Positions 1 through 6,955 are shown, counted from the stretch's first letter. The stretch is DNA of 6,995 bases from Victivallales bacterium (GCA_017543165.1 JAFYGL010000376.1:1-6995); one strand, 5' to 3'. The notes: generated by a model from the sequence alone, not told the origin. Program-made: numbers and translations.

Positions 1-29
1 ACCTAGACACCTAGTTTTGCAACAGCCCC
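1..29 (-). mobile_element. Possible insertion-sequence end (terminal inverted repeat), element outside window
   Basis: Read on the minus strand, positions 29-14 give GGGGCTGTTGCAAAAC. This resembles the GG-N-N-CTGTTGCAAA type of terminus known from several insertion-sequence families, such as IS6-like and some IS5/IS1182-like elements. It lies only 11 bases past the stop codon of the beta-mannosidase gene and points away from it, so the element body would be to the left of the window. Positions 1-14 also contain ACCTAG twice, separated by AC. No transposase coding sequence is visible here. The call rests on motif resemblance alone; the matching opposite end and any target-site duplication cannot be seen. 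Confidence 0.4.
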
Positions 30-40
30 TTGAATGTGGC

Positions 41-2500
41 TTATTCCTGGTAGGAGCCGCGCAAATGGCGTATCACAAGTCTTTGCTCCACTTCTGCCAG
101 CGACATTTTCTCGTTTATGGCAATCTTGAGGTCGCGGGGTGCATCTGGCAGCAGCGTGAAACTGTTGTCGGAGAACACAGCGCGGCTCCCTTTGATTTCC
201 GCAAAAACGTAGAATGCAGGCACATCTGTTGACAATTCCAGATGAAGTTCGCCATTGGCATCGCAATACAGCCTGCGGCGGATGTCTGGCGTCTGGAAGT
301 TGTATGCCTTGTATTTTGAGAAGAAGCACTCGTTTCTGAAGTCAATCTTCTGCCCCTTGCACTCGCCAGCGAACTCAAGACAAATGAAATCCTCAGCGGG
401 TGCCTGCGTTAATTCAGCGATGGGCAGCGTCTCAACCACGCCACCTGAAAACGCGGGCATTTCAGCGGCAATTGTTCTTTCCTGGCGCTTCGTGCCATTG
501 ACATCATACACGCATAGTTTCACATTTCCCTTTACAACACCGTCCATGTCATTGGCCATGCGCAGTTCAATGGCATCTGGCGTCTTGCGTATCGCAGTCA
601 CCATTACAGGCGCATAGAAGCGCTTTGCGTGATAGTGCAACTGCTTCCAGTTGCGGAAGTAGTCCAGGCTGGCCCAAGAGGCCACGGGCCAGTTGTCATT
701 GAGTTGCCAGTAAATCGTGCCCATGCAGACTGGACGCAGCGTGCGCCAATACTCCACGCCTGTCTTGATGGCAACTGCCTGCTGCACCTGGCTCAGGTAG
801 ATGAAATCCTCAAAGGTGGCAGGGAAGCGGAAATAGCGGGTGAACATCTCCACTATCTTGGAATTGCCGCCAGTATTGCGCTGGTGATGCTCCATCAAAG
901 GCGAGGTCACGTTGCGCTGCCTGCCCTGGGTGTAAATATCCACTGTGTTCTGGGATGGGAAGGACTGGTAGCCGAATTCTGAGCAGAAGCGCGGCGTTAT
1001 GTTGTAGTACGCCTCCATATCCGCACCAGAATGCCAGACTTTCCAGAAATGCATGTCGCCCTTGCTGTCATCATCCCATCCGCTGGCATCGTACAGGCTG
1101 TTGCAGGGACTTGTGGGCCAGAATGCCCTGGTATTGTCCGCCGCCTTGACTGCCCTGCCCACCGCCTGGTTGAAGCGGTCGTAGTTCATTATCAGGGGCA
1201 GATCCTTCTGCCCAGCCCATTGCAGGAAACCGCCGCACTCGTTGTCCCCGCACCACAGCGCAATGCAGGCGTGGTCACGCAGGCGCTTTACCTGGTAGTT
1301 CAACTCCGCGCGGACCAAATCCAGAAAATCATCATCTGACGGATACTGCGCACAGGCAAACATGCAGTCATGCCACAGCAGAATGCCCTTTTCATCGCAG
1401 ATATCATAGAAATCCTCGTTTTCATAAAGACCTCCGCCCCAAACGCGCAGGACGTTCATATTGGCGGCAACCACATCCGAGAGCAAGGCCTCGTAGAGCT
1501 GGCGGGTATAATTCTGCGGGCGGGCGTCCATTGGAATCCAGTCCGCGCCCTTGGCGAACACGGGAACTCCATTTACCTGGAAATACAGGCATATTCCATG
1601 CTCGTCCTCATGGCTTATGGTCTTCAAATCACGCAGGCCTATCTTCTTCTGGACAGAGCAGGCATCCGCCACCACAGACAATTCATACAGAGGCTGTTCT
1701 CCATAGCCCACGGGATACCATAGCCTGGGATTCTTCACCGTGAATGTGGACTTGACAAAATTAAGCCCAGCATGCAACTTGGCGGGCACAATCTTCTCCA
1801 CGCCATCAAATGCAAACGCCACATCCTGCGTGCCCTCAAAGTCCGCTTCTATTTCCGCAGTGACATACAGTGTGCATTCCCCCTTCGTGTGGGCTTGTTC
1901 TGTATAGATGTGTTCAATGCGGATGCCGTTGGAGCCATCAAGATAGATTTCGCCATAGATGCCGCTTACGGGAATGCAAGGACCCCAATCCCAGCCGCCC
2001 TGGCACTGTATCTTGCGGGCAAAGTTGTTGTTGGGCATTTTGCGCCAGTAGCTTTTCTTGTTGCCGATGTCAAGCCTCTGCTTAGCAGCAATCTCTGACG
2101 TATATTTCTCCACAGCCGTTATCACTACTTCAATCTCGTTGCGCCCTTCCCTGAGGAAGTCCTTCACATCCTGCCTAATGCGGCAGAACATATTGCGGCT
2201 ATTGACCACGCTGTGCCCGTTGATTTTGATTTCGCCTACAGTGTCCAGCGAATCCACATTCAGCCAAATGCGCTTCTGCTTCAGGAACGCTGCGTCAACT
2301 TCAAACAGCCGTGTCCATGTCCAGTCATAATCCCGCACCCACTGTATGTCGTCTTCCTGCTGCGCAATGTATGGGTCTGCGGCAAGCCCCGCCTCAATCA
2401 AGGCAGAGCAGTTCTCACCAGGTATCTGCGCAGGTATGGGCTGGAAACCATCCTTGCCACAAGTTAAACTCCAAGTTCCAGAAAGGTCAATTCTTGACAT
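41..2500 (-). CDS. Beta-mannosidase, glycoside hydrolase family 2
   Basis: This 819-residue enzyme is predicted to remove terminal beta-D-mannose from the non-reducing ends of manno-oligosaccharides or glycan fragments by a retaining mechanism. The N-terminal GH2 sugar-binding domain begins at once (MSRIDLSGTWSL). It is followed by the immunoglobulin-like domain and then the catalytic barrel, with AKGADWIPMD near residues 316-325 and VLRVWGGGLYE near 350-360. The likely acid/base is Glu421 in WCGDNECG and the nucleophile Glu508 in SEFGYQS. The length is normal for the family. No signal peptide or membrane segment is seen, so it should be cytoplasmic and act on imported oligosaccharides. The start at 2500 is chosen because AGGAG lies seven bases upstream and family homology begins there. 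The frame stays open for 37 further codons upstream, with a possible ATG at 2593 behind a GGAGG, but that extension looks neither like a signal peptide nor like the family. No transporter or other glycosidase is adjacent. The exact substrate is inferred from the family. Confidence 0.93.
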   Translation of the reverse strand: MSRIDLSGTWSLTCGKDGFQPIPAQIPGENCSALIEAGLAADPYIAQQEDDIQWVRDYDWTWTRLFEVDAAFLKQKRIWLNVDSLDTVGEIKINGHSVVNSRNMFCRIRQDVKDFLREGRNEIEVVITAVEKYTSEIAAKQRLDIGNKKSYWRKMPNNNFARKIQCQGGWDWGPCIPVSGIYGEIYLDGSNGIRIEHIYTEQAHTKGECTLYVTAEIEADFEGTQDVAFAFDGVEKIVPAKLHAGLNFVKSTFTVKNPRLWYPVGYGEQPLYELSVVADACSVQKKIGLRDLKTISHEDEHGICLYFQVNGVPVFAKGADWIPMDARPQNYTRQLYEALLSDVVAANMNVLRVWGGGLYENEDFYDICDEKGILLWHDCMFACAQYPSDDDFLDLVRAELNYQVKRLRDHACIALWCGDNECGGFLQWAGQKDLPLIMNYDRFNQAVGRAVKAADNTRAFWPTSPCNSLYDASGWDDDSKGDMHFWKVWHSGADMEAYYNITPRFCSEFGYQSFPSQNTVDIYTQGRQRNVTSPLMEHHQRNTGGNSKIVEMFTRYFRFPATFEDFIYLSQVQQAVAIKTGVEYWRTLRPVCMGTIYWQLNDNWPVASWASLDYFRNWKQLHYHAKRFYAPVMVTAIRKTPDAIELRMANDMDGVVKGNVKLCVYDVNGTKRQERTIAAEMPAFSGGVVETLPIAELTQAPAEDFICLEFAGECKGQKIDFRNECFFSKYKAYNFQTPDIRRRLYCDANGELHLELSTDVPAFYVFAEIKGSRAVFSDNSFTLLPDAPRDLKIAINEKMSLAEVEQRLVIRHLRGSYQE

Positions 2501-2507
2501 CGCAATA

Positions 2508-2512
2508 CTCCT
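2508..2512 (-). promoter_or_regulatory. Ribosome binding site deciding the beta-mannosidase start
   Basis: The minus strand reads AGGAG seven bases before the ATG at 2500. This is a close match to a Shine-Dalgarno sequence at ideal spacing and is the main reason for preferring this start to those at 2593 and 2611 (TTG). Confidence 0.75.
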
Positions 2513-2559
2513 ATGTTTGGGTAAAAACGACATTCGTTGGCATGAAAAACACACTTTTC

Positions 2560-2604
2560 CGCATATATTGCGTAAAGAATAAGCAGTTTTCATTTTTTTG
2601 CCAG
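2560..2604 (-). promoter_or_regulatory. Weak candidate promoter and small inverted repeat upstream of the beta-mannosidase
   Basis: The 133-base gap between the endonuclease stop and the mannosidase start has no obvious terminator. A weak sigma70-like pair is present on the minus strand: CTGGCA at 2604-2599 and TATTCT at 2581-2576, 17 bases apart, each matching the consensus at four of six positions. Just downstream, 2572-2560 reads CGCA, five A/T bases, TGCG, a short inverted repeat that could be a regulator site. Both are weak. Read-through from the restriction-modification promoter is an alternative way to express the mannosidase. Confidence 0.2.
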
Positions 2605-2633
2605 CCTCCAAATGCCCAAATCCTTATTCCGCA

Positions 2634-3554
2634 TTAATTTCTGGGCCCAAGAAATCTGTCACCATTTAGATGTATCAAATGGTCAGGATTGTCAGCAAGC
2701 CAGACTTCAGTGTCCCATGCAAGTGCGTCAATGAATCTTTTATATGTGCTGACATCAAGGAAAGCAGTGACAAATATCTTGCCTGAAGTCACATTTTTAG
2801 TCATTTCCTCTATTTCCAGAAGTCGTTTGGGATTCATAGGCCCCACAGAAGTCACAGCCTCCACAAAATAAAGCCAGTTCTTTTCTTCAGAATAGAGTAC
2901 GACATCTGGCATTTTGTCATGCAATGTGATTTCAAAGCCAAGTTCCTGCAACTTCTCAACATTTTTAATAAGCGCCTTCTCTATGGTATCGCCCACATAT
3001 AGGCATTCTGCACCTGGTGCAAACCTAGGGGCAAAGTCCTCTATGATTGCCTTTTGCAGTTCGTTGTGTTTTCCCGTTGAAAATGTAAAATCAAGATTGT
3101 TGATTTTAACTGGGATGAGTGTCATGCGTCTTTTACTCGCATAAACATCAATCAATTTCGGGTGATTGATGTTGAAATGCCTCATTCTTACCTCCCACTC
3201 CAGAGAAGAAATAGACTGGATAATACTCAAGGTCTCAGCCGTCAATCTATACTTGTAGTTGGGGCTGTTTGTCGCCATTCCATTGTCTTCTATAAGAGCA
3301 GCAGTCCTAAAGTGGTGCATAGCCTGCTTGCGAAATGTCTCACGACTGTTCTCTGCATAAGTCGTGCCATAATGTGCATTGCAGAAGGCAATTATATCAT
3401 GTATGCGAAGCCAATGGTTTGTGGCTGAACTCCAAGGCATATTCTCGGTGAGGCCAGCCATAGCCAACAAAGCACGACAGCATATATCAGCAAGTTGCTC
3501 TTTTGGCATCCCGATATTCTCTAAAAAATTTCTGATTTCTTCAATTTTACCCAT
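2634..3554 (-). CDS. Type II restriction endonuclease, PstI/BsuBI family
   Basis: This 306-residue protein is predicted to cut unmodified DNA at CTGCAG, as PstI and BsuBI do. The N-terminal half looks like the helix-turn-helix region of the family, with SRETFRKQAMHHFRTAALIE near residues 70-89 followed by NSPNYKYRLT. The C-terminal half is the nuclease domain: YVGDT at 186-190, KMPDVVLY at 214-221, FVEAVTSVGPMNPKR at 230-244, FVTAF at 261-265 and the ending NGDRFLGP. Asp217 and Glu232 are candidate metal-binding residues. The glutamate is followed by Ala-Val, so a textbook E-X-K lysine is absent at that spot. The length agrees with BsuBI (316) and PstI (about 326). The start at 3554 is chosen because GGAGGT lies five bases upstream; it overlaps the methyltransferase end by eight bases. 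A start at 3611 would add 19 residues but has less support. Family assignment is firm; the recognition sequence is inferred. Confidence 0.92.
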   Translation of the reverse strand: MGKIEEIRNFLENIGMPKEQLADICCRALLAMAGLTENMPWSSATNHWLRIHDIIAFCNAHYGTTYAENSRETFRKQAMHHFRTAALIEDNGMATNSPNYKYRLTAETLSIIQSISSLEWEVRMRHFNINHPKLIDVYASKRRMTLIPVKINNLDFTFSTGKHNELQKAIIEDFAPRFAPGAECLYVGDTIEKALIKNVEKLQELGFEITLHDKMPDVVLYSEEKNWLYFVEAVTSVGPMNPKRLLEIEEMTKNVTSGKIFVTAFLDVSTYKRFIDALAWDTEVWLADNPDHLIHLNGDRFLGPRN

Positions 3555-5055
3555 AAGCCACCTCCGAGAGAATGCGGTCACACGCCTGGGTTGTAAGTTC
3601 TCCAGTTTCAAGCATTCTATTGCCTATTTTCCTAATGATGTCCACAGGCGGTACTGGTATCGAATTTACTTCAGTGCTGTTGACCTGGGTGCTGCCATTC
3701 AGAATGCGATAGTATTTGTCAAACAGAGTTGAATTCAGCAAGGCAAAAATCCCGTATGCAGAAGGCAGGTCCATATTTGTCCCGTCAGTCAAATCAACAT
3801 AATTGATCTTGTTCTGCGTTCCAATGAAATCATAATCGGGAAAATCCTCGGCTATATAGATGCCGCATTGCAGACGGCGTGCCTCTTCCTTTGCTGTAAA
3901 ACGTTTGCAGAACACATAATTCTTGTTTCTTTGAATAAGACCTGGCTTGGCATCAACAATCCAGTCATAGTCCTTTCCCGATGGGTTGTGGTTTACTCTG
4001 CCATTGCGTATGTGCTGGCTATAGAAAAGCGGGACTATATGCTCGCCTGGTTGCTTTCTCAGTTCATTCCACTGGCGGAAATCCACAACTATTCCAGTTC
4101 GCATCCTGAAACCCTCGTCTGGCAAGGTAGTGCCATACGAATGGATTTTACTTATGACCTCCATTTCATCATTGCTTGTCGGCAGGAAAACATACACATC
4201 CTTCCCCGCAACAACTGAAGTGTATGGAACATTAAGGGAAGTCATTTCCTTGAAATCCACACTGCTTTGACTTGTGGTGACTAGCACATTTTCAGGAGTA
4301 TCAGATGTTTTTCGGATCTTGATAATCATGGTTTCCTGCAAGACTTCCTCTTCACGAAACACCTTGTTCCTGCTTGCGAACAAATGTATGTGCATGGCTC
4401 TTCCTTGAGACAACAGATATTTTCTGAATTCCAGAAAATACAATCCAGATGTCCAGCTGCGTGGTATTATATAGACCATTTCACCGCCCTGCCTCAAATT
4501 GAAAAGGGACATAGAGGCAAAAAGAAAGTACAAGTTTGGCGCCCCGTGAACTATGCCTGGCATGGCCAATGCAGAGGCATCGTTCCTCACCAACCGCAAA
4601 TATGGTGGATTCGCAATTATCAAATCGTATTTTGGTGGTTTATTTGAGGCAAGAATATCTTCACGAAAATCACTTTGCTGAGAAAGGATGTAATCTTCTG
4701 ACAAAAGTTCATACTCCAGTGGAATAGAGGAATTTGCTTTAATCAATTCCAGATTTTCCTTAAGGAGCGCCTTGATGTCCTTGTCTGTTTCATAACATGT
4801 CAAGTGGATTGATTTGACAGAACCAAACTCATTCAAACGCTCAACAAGCGCAGCGGAAAGCATTCCACTTCCCGCGCCAGGATCAAGTATTCTTATGCAA
4901 TCAGGGACAAGGGACAAGTCAAACATACCAGCCATGAATCTGGCGGTTTCAAGAGAAGTGAAGAACTGCCCCTTGTTCTTGCGTAAACTCTTGGGCATGC
5001 TTTCCAAAAAAATCTTTGTTCTCTCTGCCACAAGAGCCAATAGTTCTTTACTCAT
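3547..5055 (-). CDS. Adenine-N6 DNA methyltransferase of a PstI/BsuBI-type restriction-modification system
   Basis: This 502-residue enzyme is predicted to transfer a methyl group from S-adenosylmethionine to the N6 of adenine in the recognition site, protecting host DNA from the adjacent endonuclease. Motif X appears as KGQFFTS at residues 28-34, the cofactor-binding motif I as ILDPGAGSG at 56-64, an acidic cofactor residue as Glu89 in CYET, and the catalytic motif IV as NPPY at 149-152. This order is that of gamma-class N6-adenine enzymes. The C-terminal part, with NSTLFDKYYRILNGSTQVN followed by a conserved IPVPP, should carry target recognition. The length matches M.BsuBI (501). The ATG at 5055 has AGGA nine bases upstream and a good promoter further up. 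It is the first gene of the cassette, with the endonuclease start overlapping its end, an order like BsuBI and unlike the divergent PstI genes. CTGCAG specificity is inferred from the partner endonuclease and family. Confidence 0.92.
   Translation of the reverse strand: MSKELLALVAERTKIFLESMPKSLRKNKGQFFTSLETARFMAGMFDLSLVPDCIRILDPGAGSGMLSAALVERLNEFGSVKSIHLTCYETDKDIKALLKENLELIKANSSIPLEYELLSEDYILSQQSDFREDILASNKPPKYDLIIANPPYLRLVRNDASALAMPGIVHGAPNLYFLFASMSLFNLRQGGEMVYIIPRSWTSGLYFLEFRKYLLSQGRAMHIHLFASRNKVFREEEVLQETMIIKIRKTSDTPENVLVTTSQSSVDFKEMTSLNVPYTSVVAGKDVYVFLPTSNDEMEVISKIHSYGTTLPDEGFRMRTGIVVDFRQWNELRKQPGEHIVPLFYSQHIRNGRVNHNPSGKDYDWIVDAKPGLIQRNKNYVFCKRFTAKEEARRLQCGIYIAEDFPDYDFIGTQNKINYVDLTDGTNMDLPSAYGIFALLNSTLFDKYYRILNGSTQVNSTEVNSIPVPPVDIIRKIGNRMLETGELTTQACDRILSEVAYG
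3560..3565 (-). promoter_or_regulatory. Strong ribosome binding site for the endonuclease, inside the methyltransferase gene
   Basis: The minus strand reads GGAGGT five bases before the ATG at 3554, within the last codons of the methyltransferase gene. It supports the short form of the endonuclease and suggests translational coupling, so that endonuclease is made after or along with the protective methyltransferase. Confidence 0.8.
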
Positions 5056-5130
5056 TTGCCATTATCCTGTATAATTCTATCTTGTTTCTTGATGATGCAT
5101 AATATTAAGAGCACCTCAAGTACAAGTCAT

Positions 5131-5159
5131 ATTTTATCTCTTGTTGCCCGTTTTTTCAA
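5131..5159 (-). promoter_or_regulatory. Sigma70-like promoter for the restriction-modification genes
   Basis: On the minus strand, TTGAAA at 5159-5154 and TAAAAT at 5136-5131 are separated by exactly 17 bases. Each hexamer matches the sigma70 consensus at five of six positions. Transcription would begin near 5124, leaving a leader of roughly 70 bases before the methyltransferase ATG. The promoter lies in the AT-rich 138-base gap after the sugar transferase, so the cassette can be expressed independently of the upstream operon. Confidence 0.65.
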
Positions 5160-5169
5160 GACAGAATGT

Positions 5170-5203
5170 AAAAATATAAATGCGCCTCCGCGTTTAGAAC
5201 GCG
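5170..5203 (-). terminator. Possible weak terminator at the end of the upstream operon
   Basis: Positions 5189-5203 form a perfect six-base-pair stem (CGCGTT and AACGCG) with a three-base loop, spanning the sugar transferase stop codon. On the minus strand a T-rich stretch, including TTTTT at 5174-5170, follows after about eight intervening bases. The stem is short and the T-run is not directly attached, so this is a weak candidate. Confidence 0.3.
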
Positions 5204-5784
5204 CCCTTGCCGCCGATTACCGCGAATATGGTCCTGAACAGAATCCACGCATCCAGGCTGGCGCATTTATGCCTGGCGTAATAGACATCCATTGCCACTC
5301 TGCGGCGGTATGTGGTCAGGTTGCGTCCAGAGACCTGCCAGAGCCCTGTCATGCCTGGCTTTACGCTGAAGAGCGTTTCCGCCCTGCTGCCATACAACGG
5401 GACTTCCTCCTCAATTATCGGGCGCGGTCCAACCAGGGCCATTTCACCGCGGATTACATTCAACAGCTGCGGCAGTTCGTCCAGGCTGAAACGCCTCAGG
5501 AAATTGCCCCAGGCACAGCAGCGCGGATCATTGTAAAGTTTATGCTTCTGCCGCCACTGCCGCCTGCAGTCGGGATGCTGTTCAAGATATGCCTCAAAAC
5601 GCTCCTGGCTCCAATGTTCCATGGACGTGTATTTGAAGATTTTGAATGGCCTGCCTAGATGGCCCAGCCTGGTGGAAGTAAAAATGAAGTGCCTGCCAAA
5701 GCAAACAAAGGATATCGCCGCTATCAAAAGCATCAGCGGCAGAAGCAAAACAAAAAGCAATAATCCCAGCAGTCTATCAGTCAT
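5194..5784 (-). CDS. Polyprenyl-phosphate sugar-1-phosphate transferase (WbaP/WcaJ/PglC-type catalytic domain)
   Basis: This 196-residue membrane protein is predicted to move a sugar-1-phosphate from a nucleotide sugar onto undecaprenyl phosphate, the first step in making a surface polysaccharide or other glycan. A hydrophobic N-terminal helix at residues 5-28 with a central Pro16 is followed by the catalytic core. That core has NDPR at 85-88, FLRRFSLDELPQLLNV at 95-110 with the Asp102-Glu103 catalytic dyad, LVGPRPI at 117-123, and VKPGMTGLWQVSGRN at 141-155. The insertion EQHPDCRRQW resembles WbaP, but the four-helix and flavodoxin-like N-terminal part of full WbaP is absent, giving a minimal form nearer PglC in size. 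The usual FR(T/S)M motif reads YTSM here at 52-55, and the usual T after NDPR is changed (NDPRCC). The ATG forms an ATGA overlap with the ABC ATPase stop, so translation is probably coupled. The sugar is unknown and no glycosyltransferases are adjacent in view. Confidence 0.9.
   Translation of the reverse strand: MTDRLLGLLLFVLLLPLMLLIAAISFVCFGRHFIFTSTRLGHLGRPFKIFKYTSMEHWSQERFEAYLEQHPDCRRQWRQKHKLYNDPRCCAWGNFLRRFSLDELPQLLNVIRGEMALVGPRPIIEEEVPLYGSRAETLFSVKPGMTGLWQVSGRNLTTYRRRVAMDVYYARHKCASLDAWILFRTIFAVIGGKGAF
5564..5569. other. CTGCAG, the predicted target of the adjacent restriction-modification system
   Basis: A manual scan finds this as the only CTGCAG in the window. It lies inside the sugar transferase gene, not in the restriction-modification genes. 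About 1.7 sites would be expected by chance in a sequence of this length at even base composition, so the low count is not significant by itself. Confidence 0.7.
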
Positions 5785-6476
5785 ACGCTGCGATATACAT
5801 CGTCGATTTTCGCCAGAAAGTCATCGGGGGCTTGCACTGGAAGCAGGCAGCCATTGCGCATGGGAAGCACATAGTCCACATACTTGGCGCAGGCCTGCAC
5901 GTCATGGGACACCATGAGAATGGCAATGCCCATGTCCTTGGCCAGTCTCCGCAACAGCGAGGCAATCTCTAGTTTCTGCACTGGATCCAGGGAGGCAGTG
6001 GGCTCGTCCAGCAGCATCAGGCGGGGCTCCTGCGCCAAGGCGGAGGCCACCAGCACCTTCTGCAATTCGCCGCCGCTCAATGTGGTCAAATGCCGTTCCA
6101 GCAAGTCCACAATGCCCAGTGTTTCCGCAGCCTTGAGAATGGGCGCCTCGTCATTGTCCTGCCAGGCGTATCTGCATATCCTCATGAAATGCCGCACGGA
6201 GAAGTCTGGCAGGCTGTCCAGCCTCTGTGGCAGATATGCAATGGCCTTTGCGCGTTGCATACCGTCCATGCCACGGATACTGCCTTCCGGGAACAGGATA
6301 TCACCTTTCCAGTCGCTTTCCAGAAGTGCAATGCATTTCAGAAGCGTGGTCTTTCCCGCGCCATTGCTGCCCGCCAGCAACACAAAGTCCCCGCCAGAAA
6401 GTTCAAACGACACATCGGACAACAGCCTCTTGCCATGAACCTCAAACGACAATCTTTCTACATTTAACAATGGCAT
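5781..6476 (-). CDS. ABC-transporter ATP-binding protein
   Basis: This 231-residue protein is a single nucleotide-binding domain that would power transport through a separate membrane partner. All core motifs are intact: Walker A GSNGAGKTT at 36-44, the Q-loop glutamine at 84 in YLPQ, the signature LSGGE at 133-137, Walker B LMLLDEP at 153-159, the D-loop SLD at 162-164 and the switch His191 in SHD. The overall look (LLAGSNGAGKTTLLKCIA and YLPQRLDSLPDFSV) is closest to metal-chelate or general importer ATPases, but substrate cannot be read from it. No permease or binding protein is visible next to it. The start is placed at the ATG at 6476, which shares its A with the tsaE stop in TGATG; a TTG one codon earlier at 6479 is also possible. 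Its stop overlaps the sugar transferase start in ATGA. The arrangement points to one operon, but a shared function with either neighbour is not shown. Confidence 0.92.
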   Translation of the reverse strand: MPLLNVERLSFEVHGKRLLSDVSFELSGGDFVLLAGSNGAGKTTLLKCIALLESDWKGDILFPEGSIRGMDGMQRAKAIAYLPQRLDSLPDFSVRHFMRICRYAWQDNDEAPILKAAETLGIVDLLERHLTTLSGGELQKVLVASALAQEPRLMLLDEPTASLDPVQKLEIASLLRRLAKDMGIAILMVSHDVQACAKYVDYVLPMRNGCLLPVQAPDDFLAKIDDVYRSV

Positions 6477-6955
6477 CAACTGGAAATGGAGCAGCCTTCG
6501 GGTAGGCCAAGTTCCAATAGGCGTGCGCCTAGTTCATCGGGTATTGTAATCTTGCGGAAATCGTAGTCGCAGTGCTGGAATGCCAGTTTGAGCGCAGGCG
6601 GCACAGGAAGGAGGCCAGGTATGCGTTCAGGCCATTCCACCAGGGTGATGGCATTGGGCGCAAACAGGAAATCCTCAATGCCGAAGGCAAGAGCCGCTTC
6701 CTCGCCGTCAATGCGGTACATGTCCAGATGATAGAACATGTTGCCCTTGGGCAGCCTGTATTCCTGGACCACAGTGAATGTGGGGCTGGTGACGGGCTCG
6801 GTTATGCCCAGGCCGCGTGCAATGCCGCGGCTTATGACGGTTTTGCCCGCGCCCAGTTCACCGCACAAGAGCAAAGTCTGCCCGAATGAAAGCAGCGAGG
6901 CAATCCTCATGCCAAGGGCAAGCGTCGCCTCCTCGCCATTTGTGCTGATAATCAT
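6476..6955 (-). CDS. tsaE: tRNA threonylcarbamoyladenosine biosynthesis protein TsaE
   Basis: This 159-residue ATPase acts with TsaB and TsaD in the cytoplasm to place threonylcarbamoyl on adenosine 37 of tRNAs reading ANN codons. The Walker A motif GELGAGKT is at residues 32-39, followed by SPTFTVVQEY at 57-66, HLDMYR at 76-81 and EWPER at 107-111, all hallmarks of the family. The length is normal. The ATG at 6955 has a purine-rich GGAGGGAG ending ten bases upstream. The stop overlaps the next gene in TGATG, so it heads the visible part of an operon with the ABC ATPase and sugar transferase. That operon partnership is probably one of position, since the three functions are unrelated as far as is known. 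Confidence 0.96.
   Translation of the reverse strand: MIISTNGEEATLALGMRIASLLSFGQTLLLCGELGAGKTVISRGIARGLGITEPVTSPTFTVVQEYRLPKGNMFYHLDMYRIDGEEAALAFGIEDFLFAPNAITLVEWPERIPGLLPVPPALKLAFQHCDYDFRKITIPDELGARLLELGLPEGCSISS

Noticed and set aside
2501..2611. N-terminal extension of the beta-mannosidase from 2611 (TTG) or 2593 (ATG)
   Set aside because: The extension does not look like a signal peptide or family sequence, and a better ribosome binding site precedes the ATG at 2500. The GGAGG ahead of 2593 keeps it as a minor alternative.
5077..5130. Tiny upstream reading frames in the methyltransferase leader (ATG at 5130, four codons; ATG at 5100, seven codons)
   Set aside because: Neither has a convincing ribosome binding site, and such short frames are expected by chance in AT-rich leaders.
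5056..5658. Plus-strand open frame of 200 codons opposite the sugar transferase
   Set aside because: It is antisense to a gene with clear family motifs and its own translation shows no recognisable domain.
5884..6438. Plus-strand open frame of 184 codons opposite the ABC ATPase
   Set aside because: It is a shadow of a well-supported gene in GC-rich sequence and its translation is low in recognisable structure.
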